The position numbers and the translations under genes were made by a program. Shown here one piece after another: positions 47,971-58,422 of a DNA stretch of 64,000 nt. Position 1 is the stretch's first letter, and every line of letters begins with the position of its first letter. The notes below the pieces were generated by a model. It was not told the origin of the DNA. It saw only the letters and a program-made list of their open reading frames with translations, and did not search any database. This DNA comes from Allantophomopsis cytisporea (taxonomy: Eukaryota > Ascomycota > Leotiomycetes > Phacidiales > Phacidiaceae), in the NCBI GenBank assembly GCA_024752435.1, contig CP103028.1, positions 558,001 through 622,000 of the forward strand, read 5' to 3'.

Positions 47971-48782
47971 TCACTCGTCACTTGTCCAGACCTTCCCAGG
48001 CTGCACGTATTTCTCGCCCTTAAAATCCTCACCAACCTTCACGAATCTCTTCTCCCCCTCCCATCCCTTTCCCACATTAATCTTCTCGCTCTTGAAATCC
48101 TCACCAACCTTCACAAATCTTTTCTCCCCTTCCCATCCTTTTCCCACATTCACTTTCTCGCCCTTAAAGTCCTTGCCGAACTCAACATATCGTTTCTCCT
48201 TTGTATATTCTTTACCAACATTCACAAGATCCTCCTTAAATTCCACCCCAGGCTTTACAAACCTCTTCGCCTTCCCAACCATCCTCTTCTCGCCGCTGAA
48301 TCGCTCCCCAGGTACAACGGCTCTCCTCAATTCATCTGTAACGAACTCGCCCTCCACCCCGCTCCCAGCACCCCCGTCGATGCCATTACAGGTCGTACTC
48401 GCGCATTCGCCATCGATATAGCCAACGACGCAGGCCTGTGTGGAGTCAATGCACTTGAAAGTAGCCCTGTAGTTATCAGCTTTCTTCCCCGAGATCCCAA
48501 GTGCGCAAAGAGAAAGGATGGGGAGGCGTACATGCACAGCGTGGCATCGTCGTTAGAGGATATCACATCACCGGTTGTGTTCTCGGCCAGTGTTTCTGCG
48601 ATATTTTTAGTATTCCAGTCTACTCGCAGAAGTTGGAAGTGCACAGATATGGGCACGGATGGACTTGGGGACGTACGTGTGACAGAAGCACCAGTCTTGT
48701 CCGTGACAACAACCTCACAGCCAGTAGCTGAGACTGCAGCCAGCTGCATCACGAGCGTGAGAACAATAGAATCAACCCTCAT
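47971..48782 (-). CDS. Secreted tandem-repeat protein with regular Lys-Arg sites (Kex2-processed repeat type)
   Basis: Predicted exons, in transcript order, are 48782-48677 and 48479-47971, giving about 204 aa; the 197-nt intron and its acceptor (GAAAG at 48480) are the least certain part. The N-terminus is a signal peptide (MRVDSIVLTLVMQLAAVSAT) followed by CEVVVTDKTGASVT. A Cys-containing segment follows (FKCIDSTQACVVGYIDGECA, STTCNGIDGG). The C-terminal half consists of 24-residue units, each ending in Lys-Arg and starting with an aromatic residue. Starts are FVKPGVEFKED, YVEFGKDFKGEK, FVKVGEDFKSEK and FVKVGEDFKGEK; unit ends are VGKGWEGEKR or similar. This is the layout of fungal Kex2-processed repeat proteins, including alpha-factor-like pheromone and dikaritin RiPP precursors. 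No tyrosinase, UstY-like or methyltransferase gene lies beside it. Function is unknown; it could instead be an unprocessed repeat effector. Confidence 0.75.
48011..48292 (-). repeat. 72-bp tandem repeat coding for the Kex2-type units
   Basis: Copies begin (plus-strand order) at 48011, 48083, 48155 and about 48227, a constant 72-bp period. The first two are nearly identical, the third is close and the fourth is diverged. The period equals 24 codons, so the frame is preserved. Confidence 0.9.
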
Positions 48783-49636
48783 CTCGTTCACAAGAGCCCA
48801 GAACCCAAAGTCCAAAGTCAACAACGAAAAGAAAGACGCCGAATCACGTGATTTGGAACGAAATAAATGCCCAAAAGAACTGAAAGGAAAGAATAGGGTG
48901 GGATTGCAGCTAGCTACATATACACTTGATCAGCCATGCGGAACTGGGGATGTACAATTAGGAGCGGGAGCATGTTTGGAAACTTACTCTACCTTCATAT
49001 GGGTGGTTATGGGGATTGTTTGGTGGGGAGCAGGGGTATGCTGGAGCGAGCACTTGAAGCGGCGATCAAACTCGCCAAAAGGAATTGAGACTTGGCCGCG
49101 AATGCGTCGCAACTCTATTGGAAGCGCCCTGACTGAGACGTCGGTGGAAATGATTGTGGTTGGTGGACAAGAATGCCATGAGGTCCTGTGCATTCGTATA
49201 CCATGAAGGGATGAGACAATGATACAGTACATATTGTAATCACTTTGTATCACTGAGACGCGCTGTTTAATTGAGCTAAGCCGAGCCTTTGCTTGGTGGA
49301 TTGGCTATTCGTATTAAGGACGTTGATACAAGTAGATGCTGCGCACACTGGACCAGGACTTCGTCCGCACCTATGAAGCCTCCAATATGAAATACATGCG
49401 TTGTACGGCGTAATGCTACTCATTTTGCAGAAGAATACCGAAGTCCGCAACTGCGGCTATTCATATATGAGCACAACCAACTCCATCAGTTCATGCTGTA
49501 TGTATGAGAGGTTCGATATGGCCGTATATGGTAGTTTCGATATGCGGTCAAAATATGACGATTTAAAGAATGCGGGTCTATAATCCTGGTGCTTTGATCG
49601 GATACAGATCTGGGCATTGCAGTATATTTTGCGCTT
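48783..49636. other. Intergenic, no gene seen
   Basis: Promoter side of the secreted repeat protein. A plus-strand ORF at 48532-49206 overlaps that gene's first exon and intron on the opposite strand and carries no motif. Confidence 0.5.
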
Positions 49637-50132
49637 GGATATGTTGAAAGTGCCGACAAGACATAAAGTGTCAGACTGTGTCTAGTACCTAATAACTCGC
49701 TACATCTTTCCAAAGACATTCGGAATATTGCATCAGCCTCATCTAGTCTTCGCTGCCAGGCACAAGTATTGCCCAAAGAATAATGTATCAAGCAGATATC
49801 TTCTTGTCTAGGACCTAAAGTCTTCGGAACGGCCTTCCAGAGCTCTTTGTAACGCGCTGTCAGCCTCAGCATACTTCTTTTGACTAGCATAGACGAGATC
49901 AAGGATCAAGTGTACGTAATCTTTCCTTGTGTTCGGACCTAATATCCTCTAACAGCCTTCTAGGGTATGCTTGAACATATCTTCTGCCTTTTCAAAATTC
50001 TTTTGTTTATAAAAATAATGCCTAAGCTGTTGCATCAAATCCAAAATCTTTGCTTGCTTAGCCGAAAACGTTTGTTCACGCACTTTCAAAGCTTTCCAAT
50101 ATCTCAGCTTGCCATCGGCCAACCTATCCGTA
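49637..50132 (-). pseudogene. Decayed TPR-repeat gene fragment (kinesin-light-chain/NLR type)
   Basis: Read on the minus strand this is a run of tetratricopeptide repeats of the type found at the C-terminus of fungal NLR-like proteins. Frame 1 reads RYWKALKVREQTFSAKQAKI, YFYKQKNFEKAEDMFKHTLE, a stop, RILGPNTRKDY and KKYAEADSALQRALEGRSED. The frame then shifts and continues in another frame as LGPRQEDICLIHYSLGNTCA, WQRRLDEADAIFRMSLERCS and ELLGTRHSLTL. At least one in-frame stop and one frameshift are present, and no upstream nucleotide-binding domain could be found in the next 2 kb. It is therefore a relic, not an intact gene. Confidence 0.75.
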
Positions 50133-52144
50133 CATCGGGTGCTGGGTTCATAGTAACGGGTAATTCAAGCACATCTTTTAATTTGGTTTTCTGTATGCTG
50201 TATCTTGGCCATACAAGAGTGGTCCATGTGGGTTACGATGCAAGTCTCCTTGGTACTATACAGATGAGGGAATACCAGTCCTTTTCGAGAAGCGTAAAGA
50301 GGGGCAAATCCATAGAAGCTATCTGGACTCTCGCAAGATATGTTCTTCACTCGGAATGGTGGTGGATTTGGATGACTTTGGACCTGATCGACCACGTCGA
50401 ACTCGAGAACTAATCACTGACGAGCTGCTCCGTCATTGAGACCTTCTCAAGATCAAGTTTCGTGCTTGTGCGCCGGATAGGGCGAAATTGTCTCTCAACA
50501 GTTAGGTTTGCATTGACACAGTTTGAAGGTTCAATTTAGAAGACTGTTATAGAGATAGTAGCATGATAATTGATGATCATCAGCTTTATACCAACCCCTC
50601 AGCTGAAAAGGGGTTGCGAACGGAGAGCTGGCTTTGAAGTTTGCTCGAGAATCGTAACCTATCGATAGAAGTTTTGTAGAATCCAACTTTAAAAACAGCG
50701 AGGAATGTTATAATCTGCAGATAGACCACAGAAGAGAGCATCTTAGTTCTCGAGGAGCAAAAGGCAAGATGAACAACGTGAAGAGGAGATCAGGCTGTGT
50801 ATTAGTTGGATGATCACGCGGATTCGTTGCTTAGCACACGATTGAAATATCGATCCTCAAGTGCTTGCTGCAGCTTCAACACCCTAAGATTTGAATTGCA
50901 GACTTCAAGGATACTTTGATATTTTCAATGATTACACGGCCAGAGATCATTCATGGCTGCAAGAGGATATACTACAACAATGTGAATGGCTCTACAGATG
51001 ACTAGACAACACATCCACAGACAATCTGAAAATATGAAAAGCATATGTGGATAGTGGGGATCGTCGCGCTACCTGATCTATCCAACTTTCAATACTGAAT
51101 CAAGCCAATTGCTTGCTGAAATTGGTGGTGGAGAGCTGCCCATTCACGCGATGATATCCGGCATGACCCTGTTGATCCACATCGATTTCCCACCCAGAGA
51201 AGACGTTCCTTGAGCTACTTCACGTTCCAATCCAGAATCGGCCAAGAGGTCTGAATCATGGCTGCTCAAGGCGATTGGGATCCAAGCTAAACCAGCAACT
51301 GGCCATCGAGTTGTGTTCGAGAAATTGTTGAAGAAGAACAGGGAATAAACAGGAAATATTGACCAATCAGTAGAACCATCTGCATCACTTACTGGAATGA
51401 CACTAGTCTCCGAGCCGCGAGCTTCAAGAGCCATTGAAGACTCGCGGATATAACTGTAGGCGCAGACAGATGGGGTTTGGAGCGCCAGACCGATTACACG
51501 CATTGATGCCTTCAATATCAAAGGGGAAAGATCGAAAATATCCATTCCATGTGGTTAATGAAACACCTGAAGAATGAAAAGAGATTTATGCAACTTTGTG
51601 AGAAACGGCAGCAGAAAAGAGAGAAAAGTGAGCAAAAGAAAAGAAAAACCAAGAGATGTTTGTATTTGCACAACGGTGCTTCGAAAGATCACCGCGTGCT
51701 GTTTTCACGCCTCGAAAAAGCACGCCGTGAAGCTGGACAATAAGATATAGGTGCATTGGTAGGTAATCAGATCGTTGCGAGGTAAAAAGCAAAGTCTCAC
51801 GTAACTCACTTTCGCCTATACACTCTCACCCGGTCAACCCTTTTCCATGATTGCTTTCTCCTTAGTATCGTAGCCACATGTTGTCCACAGCTAGGTCTAG
51901 TCACATGGCAATAAAGTCTTGTCATTGCATCGGGAAGTCAGAAGAGCTTAGTGGTCGTCTTGGAGCTAGAGTGGCTCCCACCCCACACTAGCGCCATATC
52001 TCGCCAATAACTGCTTCCCGTACCTGGGAGGTTGGACATCACCTCACAACTTACATCAACAAACAAAAAGCAATAGAAAAGTAGATATCATAACCTAGAC
52101 CTTGCATATATCTACAAAATAATACAATTTGAACAACCTTCCAC
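50133..52144. other. Intergenic, no gene seen
   Basis: Follows the TPR relic and leads into the esterase promoter. A 133-codon minus-strand ORF (51144-51545) has no recognisable motif. The rest has only short ORFs. It may include unrecognisable remains of the relic's missing 5' part. Confidence 0.5.
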
Positions 52145-53374
52145 ATGGCTCTTCATTCGGACTTCTCCCTGAACCCCTCAAAGATAGGCCCCGAAGCCAT
52201 CTCCGAGAGAACCCTAAAACTCAATGAGATTATCCTACAGAGCCTTGAAGATACACCGAATTGGTGGGAGGTATGAATGCATGCTCGACACACCCGCTCG
52301 CCCAAGTCATCAAGCCTCGCACATATGTATGGTTTCTGACTCTACCCAGGTCGGCGCGCCCAGATTCCGAGAAATGAGGAGAAACGGCGAGACACCCGGC
52401 CCAGCACCTACCGTACTGCCACACCTCCATAACTTCAGCATCCCCTCGCGGGATGCTGGTCGCACCATCCCATGTAGATATGCAATTCCCGAGAATGGGA
52501 AGTCGGAAGGCGTGTTCGTGCACTTTCACGGTGGCGGGTGGGTCCTAGGGGATCATGAGAGGTGATTCGAGTCCTTCATGTGTTTTGTTGGGGTTTTGCT
52601 GATTATCATGATAGCATTGATTCGTGGCTTGACTTTCTCGCTGAAAAGACGGGCCTGATGGTGATAACTGTTGGGTATCGCAGAGCGCCTGAGAACCCGT
52701 ATCCTGCAAGTCCGAACGATGCCTTCGATGCCGTGGAGTGGTTGGTGCTGAACAGCCCGGCACAGTTCGGCGCGGGGCTGAAAGTCATAGGCGGCGAGGT
52801 GAGTCTCCTGCTTCAACTCAAGCTTCAATTGCAACCCCCTCTGCCCCTCTCCTTTCTCCCAACTTCATCCCTCTTCCTAGGCTAACATTCCCCAAAGTCC
52901 GCGGGCGCCCATCTCTCCATCCTCTCAATCATACACCTCCGCCACGTCCACCCCACCTTCCACTTCGTAGCCGCCGTACTCAGCTATGGTGCCTACGACC
53001 TCTCCATGGCTCCCTCCGGACGATTATTCCCCAAACAGCTGGTCTTAAACACCGAGATTATCGAGCACTTTTACGAAGCCTTTCTGCCAGGCTTATCGGG
53101 TGACGCGCGCCGCGACCCCGCTATCTCGCCGCTGTATGCGGATTTGAAGGGCTTGGATGTGCCGCCAGCCATTTTCTTGGTGGGCACGGAGGATGCGTTG
53201 ATGGATGATACCTTGTTTATGAGCGCAAGATGGATGGTGCATGGCGGGGAGGCAATTGTGAAATTGTATCCGGGCGCATCGCATGGGTTTGTTGTGTTTT
53301 CCGGTGATATTAGTGATATGGCGGATCAGGCTCAGAAGGACTTGGTAACGTTCGTGACATCAAAAGTGAGGTGA
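52145..53374 (+). CDS. Alpha/beta hydrolase, hormone-sensitive-lipase type esterase
   Basis: Esterase/lipase of the HSL (family IV) type; the natural substrate is unknown. Predicted exons are 52145-52270, 52350-52561, 52615-52798 and 52898-53374; 332 aa. The oxyanion motif reads HFHGGGWVLGDHE. The third intron falls exactly inside the nucleophile motif, and splicing restores GGESAGAHLS (nucleophile Ser in GESAG). Asp is in VGTEDALMDD and His in GASHGF near the C-terminus. YRRAPENPYPASPNDAFDAV is the usual HSL-family segment between the oxyanion and nucleophile motifs. There is no signal peptide (MALHSDFSLNPSKIGPEAI), so it is probably cytosolic. The unspliced frames stop in the introns, which supports the exon model. 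The neighbouring region to the left is relic-rich, and the gene does not belong to a visible cluster. Confidence 0.92.
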
Positions 53375-55010
53375 GGGGGGAATCGGTTGACTTGACAAAG
53401 AACCAAAAGTAGGACTGTCAAGATTGGCGGCATCTGGTTTCCTGGGAATTTGAAATACAATGAGATTGAATGTATATGTATGGATGTATTCTTGGGTAGC
53501 AAGACTGAACTATTTAAAAAGTCCTTGGAGATAGTATTGTAGGAGTAGAGAAATGCTACTAATATGCTTTACCTGTACATAATGATTTGCTTGTTGATCA
53601 CCATCTTTCAAGAACTTACTTTCTATCCAAGATGCATACCAGAAACTCTGTCTACAGGCCTTAGAGTAAAGACATCTACTAAGCAAATCGGAAAACAACT
53701 GAGTGAAGACCAAGTGAAAGCAGAAGTTCGGATCTACGTCACTTTGTACCATGGTCAGAGATGCCGCATCACGTGCAAAGTGGGGAAGACCAATTTTGCA
53801 ATTATCGTGAGCGTCGATATCGGAGCTCCTTGGGCAGGAAAAAAAAATTGTAGATGTTGGGCGGCATGCGATGCGGAGGGCATGAACGGGGATTGATTGG
53901 TCTAGATCTATGCTCTACGGCATTCAGGCAAGGGATGAGGGGTCACTGACGATTTTTCACCCTTTTTGAAAGAAAAAAAGAAAATAGCCCTCAACGACCA
54001 GGTAAGCACAGCATGTCTGACGCAACCGGTTTGAGTTGGGGGGAGGGAATTTAAAGGATGATGAATGAGAAGGCAAGTGAAAAGTGAAAAGCTGGAGGTG
54101 AAGGTGAAGGTGAAGGCGAAGGTGAAGTTGGAAAAGTCAGGCAATAATGCAGAGATTTTCATGGTGCATGAGGTGAATGTTAGAGTTTTTAAAAGGCTTT
54201 TTCATCATGGGCGATGCTTCTGAGGCGTTTGGCTTTTTCTCCCACTCATGGAATTTTTCTTGTTTTCTTGCACGTGAGGGGTGAGGGGAACGCGAAGCTA
54301 GGTACTTACTTACCTGCTGCACCACTGTAGGAAAGACCGAAAGAAAGAAAGAATGATGAGATGACGGACAGTGCCATGATCATCATCATCAGTCATTAAT
54401 TCGACCTTTCATAATAACATGCAGTAATATGCACAGGTAAGCTGTGCCTATCTGAGCACTAATATATGACGGCGGAAACCAACGGAAATCGGAGGTGAAG
54501 ATGAAGATGAAGGGTCAAGGAAGGGAGGGAGAAAGTGAATGAGGGAGTGCACAGGCTGAAGCTAAGAAGTGGAAATGTGAATAGACTCACTCGACCTTTT
54601 TGGAATTCTCGTCAACCATCTCAACCATCTCAACCATCTTCAGATCTTTACGTGACTAGAATGGTCCCAAGAGGCCCCCATGCCATTGATTGCCATTGAT
54701 TGCCATTGATTCATCTCTCGCTAGTACACATTCCATCTAGTGCTATCTCCGTGGAGTTAAAGCCCTACCAGCACCTCACTCGGAACACTCCTGGCACCAC
54801 CGCGAAGAGGCACACAACAGGCACAAACAAAGGCGAAAAGGTAGCTCGACTGCTCCACCACACCCACAACCACTCACAGCGCACATAACTCACAACTTTC
54901 TTGACTCCCACATCACCGTCACTTTCTCTTCCTCTTCCTCTTCCTCCTTCAACCACATATCGATTCATTACTACAGCTGCTCCAGCAGTAAGAGAGCAAC
55001 AGCCGCGCGT
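53375..55010. promoter_or_regulatory. Upstream region of the arginine-specific CPS gene
   Basis: 1.6 kb between the esterase and the attenuator uORF, with no convincing gene. It contains (GGTGAA) repeats at 54096-54127, three CAACCATCT copies at 54613-54639, three exact TGCCATTGAT copies at 54681-54710 and CT-rich DNA at about 54918-54945. TGACTC, the core of a CPC1/Gcn4 site, is at 54902-54907. A full 7-bp TGAGTCA match lies not here but in the first intron of the coding region, at 55672-55678. Binding is inference. Confidence 0.45.
54681..54710. repeat. Three exact 10-bp tandem copies, TGCCATTGAT
   Basis: Three perfect consecutive copies about 300 bp upstream of the attenuator uORF, with three CAACCATCT 9-mers some 40 bp before them. 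Confidence 0.9.
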
Positions 55011-55440
55011 ATGAGTGCACGCCCGTCAGCCTTTACTTCCCAGGTACGTGAACGCAAAATATGAGAGATTTTCAACCGATGTACAACAATAGAGAGGAGC
55101 ACTTTCCCCCCCCAGAAGGAATATCGCATTCGTGCAACTCTGACGCCCGCACTTACGTTTTGGGGCCTTCTCTTATCTTTGCTCCAGTCTAAGGAAAAAA
55201 GACGATCAGCCCCAACCATGTCAAAGAGCTCTCAATGACTTTCAATGCATCTTCTGTCTCTCTATGTTACCTTCGAGCTTGATTGTCTTTCCAATTGATC
55301 ATTATGGCTAATTAGCTTTTGTTGTAGGACTACATCTCAGGTATGCATCATCCGCCGTCGAAAAATTTATTCGTCCACTGCGAAGCCTCGAAACTAATGA
55401 TACAATGTTAGATCACATCTGGAAAAACTCAGTGAACTGA
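55011..55440 (+). CDS. Arginine attenuator peptide (AAP) upstream ORF, split by two introns
   Basis: A 24-residue uORF in the leader of the CPS small-subunit gene. Predicted exons are 55011-55043, 55328-55340 and 55412-55440. Spliced, it reads MSARPSAFTSQ, then DYISD, then HIWKNSVN and a stop. This matches the fungal AAP family in length and pattern, including Asp12, whose change abolishes regulation in Neurospora, and Trp19. In Neurospora and yeast the nascent peptide stalls the ribosome at its own stop codon when arginine is high, blocking initiation at the main ATG and triggering decay of the mRNA (established for those species). Intron 1 is 284 nt and intron 2 is 71 nt, the latter splitting codon 16. 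The uORF stop lies 57 nt before the main ATG at 55498. Its small size and the 13-nt middle exon make it invisible to plain ORF searches. Confidence 0.93.
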
Positions 55441-55497
55441 GCAGAATATCACCCAACCCGATATTATATTTACGACTTTTGAAATTTACCACACGAT

Positions 55498-56944
55498 ATG
55501 TTCGCTGCCAGATTCGCCAAGACTGCGGCTTTTAAGCCAGCAGGTCTCAAGATTGCCCAGCAAGCAAGATTCCTGGCTACTGTAGAGGGAAGTGCTGGAC
55601 GTCAGATGCCAGCCAAGAGGGCCAGAGCTACTCCAGTCTCTCTCGACAGAGCTACTTTCTCCATCAGGGTATGAGTCATTCCGTCTGGCAGAGATGGGAA
55701 TTTTTAGCTGATAACGAGCACAGGATGGACCAATTTTCCACGGACAATCTTTCGGAGCCAAGTCCAACATTTCTGGTGAAGCCGTCTTCACTACCTCCCT
55801 CGTCGGCTACCCAGAGTCCATGACCGATCCATCTTACCGTGGCCAGATTTTGGTTTTCACCCAGCCATTGATCGGTAACTACGGTGTTCCATCCAACGCC
55901 CGCGATGAGCACGGGCTCCTCAAATACTTCGAGTCTCCAAACATCCAATGCACTGGTGTTGTCGTTTCCGACTATGCTGCCCAGTACTCCCACTGGACTG
56001 CTGTTCAGAGTTTGAGCGAGTGGTGCGCTTCCGAGGGTGTCCCAGCCATCTCTGGTGTTGATACCCGTGAAATCGTCACCTACTTGAGAGAGGAGGGTTC
56101 TTCCTTGGCCAGAATCACCATTGGAGAGGAATACGATGCCGATCAGGATGAGGCTTTCGTTGACCCAGAGCAAATCAACCTGGTCAAGAGAGTCAGCACC
56201 AAGGCTCCATTCCACGTCAGCTCCCAGACCGGCGATATGCACGTAGCTGTCATCGACTGTGGTGTCAAGGAGAACATTCTTCGTTCTTTGGTTAGCCGTG
56301 GAGCCAGTGTTACTGTCTTCCCATACGACTTCCCAATTCACAAGGTCGCCCACCACTTCGACGGAGTTTTCATCTCCAACGGCCCAGGTGACCCAACCCA
56401 CTGCCAAGAGACTGTCTACCATCTTGCCCGCCTCATGGAGTCTTCCCAGGTTCCAGTGTTCGGTATCTGTCTCGGTCACCAGCTCCTCGCCCTCGCCGCT
56501 GGTGCCCGCACCATCAAGCTGAAGTACGGTAATCGCGCTCACAACATCCCAGCGCTCGACCTGACCACCGGCCAATGCCACATCACCTCCCAGAACCACG
56601 GATACGCCGTTGACACCACCACCCTCCCAGCCGAGTTCAAGGAGTACTTCGTCAACCTCAACGATGGCTCCAACGAGGGTATGATCCACAAGACCCGCCC
56701 AATCTTCTCCACCCAATTCCACCCAGAGGCCAAGGGTGGTCCAATGGACTCCGCCTACCTCTTCGATCTCTACGTCGAGAACGTCCGTCGCTACAAGGAC
56801 AACCAGGCTGCTATCTCCCCGCTCAAGAGCGGAAAGGTTGACGGCCTCCTTGTTGATATCCTTGCTAAGGAGCGTGTTGGTGTTCAGCCTGCCCAAGATC
56901 AGAGCAGACTCATTAAGCCAGCTGCTGTCGCCGCTGCTGCTTAA
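55498..56944 (+). CDS. CPA1: Carbamoyl-phosphate synthase, arginine-specific small (glutaminase) subunit
   Basis: Glutamine amidotransferase subunit (arg-2 of Neurospora, CPA1 of yeast). It supplies ammonia to the large subunit for carbamoyl phosphate in arginine synthesis, in mitochondria in filamentous fungi. Predicted exons are 55498-55668 and 55724-56944; 463 aa. The first about 40 residues (MFAARFAKTAAFKPAGLKIA) are basic, hydroxylated and amphipathic, a matrix-targeting peptide. The N-terminal CPSase domain starts ATFSIRDGPIFHGQSFGA across the intron. The class I glutaminase domain has SNGPGDP, the nucleophile Cys306 in GICLGHQLL, and His390/Glu392 in QFHPEAKGG. The C-terminal tail is Ala-rich. 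Expression is probably controlled by the attenuator uORF just upstream and perhaps by CPC1. The long minus-strand ORF across this exon is a shadow of its biased codon use. Confidence 0.97.
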
Positions 56945-58422
56945 GTTTGTCGCTTAGGAGAATGGACGGGTTTTGATTGTTGTGATGGCGTTGATTGGGA
57001 ATTTGTCAACAAATAGTGATAGTGCAAGAGCCTTCGTTTTTTTTTTATAGTAATTTTATTTGAATATGTTATGATTGTTTGGAAGCTGCTATTGGTGACG
57101 GTGGACTGTGTTCTGGTGAGTGATGTGACATGCTATTTTTTGGATTTGTTATCCTCATTCCATCCCTTTTTGGATCAAGCTGAGCCTTTTTGCGCATGAC
57201 GCGTGATCATGTTCGTTTCGTCATGGGCGAGGACTTCCTGGTTGATTTCCGACTTGTATTTACTCCGTTCCCTCCTGGTCGACCGAAACTTATGACTGTC
57301 TCTGTCTGCTATCGACGTCGTTTCTTAGAAGAAGCTATCTTGGTATGAATTTGGGGCTTTTGACTGCACGGCTTGTGTTCGGGGTTAGTGTTAACACCCA
57401 TCGGGTACAGCTATAGTCGATGTAGTGGAATGTTAGCCAACTGGGCTCATGTCGGCTGGAGGAGGTTACTTGCCTTGATATCAGTACTGAGGGGGTTGTA
57501 TCAACAGCTAATGAAGCCGAAACCCGAGAAATTTGAGCATATTCGATTTTCTGGTCAGTAAAACCAGTCTGGTTGGCAAGATGAGCCCCATCGCGAGCAT
57601 TGCTCCCTCATCGCCTATATCGGTCTCTTGAAAAGCCTTGAAAGTGCTCCTTGTCATTGGGTCTTTCGAAATATGAGTGGACAACTTTACAAATACTTGA
57701 AGTTCGTGGTTAATGGATGACATGATATTCATAGCGGCAATCCTTGCGGTATGTGCCAAACTTGTGCTTCGAGATCGCGGTTGGAGGCTCGGTGGAGATC
57801 GAAAAGGCGATGCTGGCACTTGCTTTATTATTGATACAGAGCTTGAAAGAGGATTTTGTATTAGGACTCACGAAGCTTCAGGACAGAGCAAGAGGAAACG
57901 ATTTGAAACTTTTCGGAGACATTTCTGGTCTTTTAAATAGCTTGTGTTGCCTGCATAGTACGCAAATCTTCAATTTCCTACAGGAGATGGAACATACCCT
58001 GAGATAACTACAAGCTGATATAATAACAAATGGTCAGGAATTTCGTAGCTATATTTAATCCCCTACTTATCTTACCCTTCCAATGCCTCTGACACAAAGG
58101 CCAGTTCCTTCCTCGTTCGAGTATCACGTGGATGGGTGCCTACTTGCCAATTCGAGAACTTCCCACACTCATGGAAATCTTGATATCCGACCGTCTCACA
58201 ACAAAGTCTTTTCTTTCTTCATCCATGTCTTTCATTGATATTATACCTTTCTGTGTTGAGCGTTCATTGCAATGCCAGAGCATCGTTGATCCCATAGTTG
58301 TGTGAATCTGCAAATATGGGAATTCATTCAACGTCCCCCAGCTTAAGCCTTGATATATTGCATCATTAGACAGCAGTATCACAGCATTTCACGTCCAGAA
58401 GCACTAATTGAACCTCAGAATC
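56945..58422. other. Intergenic, no gene called
   Basis: Between the CPS gene and MER3. A T-run is at 57038-57046. Short overlapping ORFs at 57373-58007 on both strands look slightly protein-like (for example KPEKFEHIRFSG, then KYLKFVVNG and VEIEKAMLALALLLIQSLKE in successive frames) and could be remains of a broken gene. I cannot assign a family or a spliced model. Confidence 0.45.

Noticed and set aside
49967..50413. 148-codon plus-strand ORF
   Set aside because: Lies opposite the decayed TPR relic, whose minus-strand repeats explain the open frame.
51144..51545. 133-codon minus-strand ORF
   Set aside because: No motif, no splice context and no signal peptide; sits beside relic DNA and cannot be told from chance.
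53564..53896. 110-codon plus-strand ORF after the esterase
   Set aside because: No family motif and no splice link to the esterase, which ends in a clean stop with its catalytic set complete.
55676..56896. 406-codon minus-strand ORF opposite the CPS small subunit
   Set aside because: It is a codon-bias shadow of the real gene: low complexity (Gly/Val/Asp/Leu), no motif, and exactly covers the coding exon.
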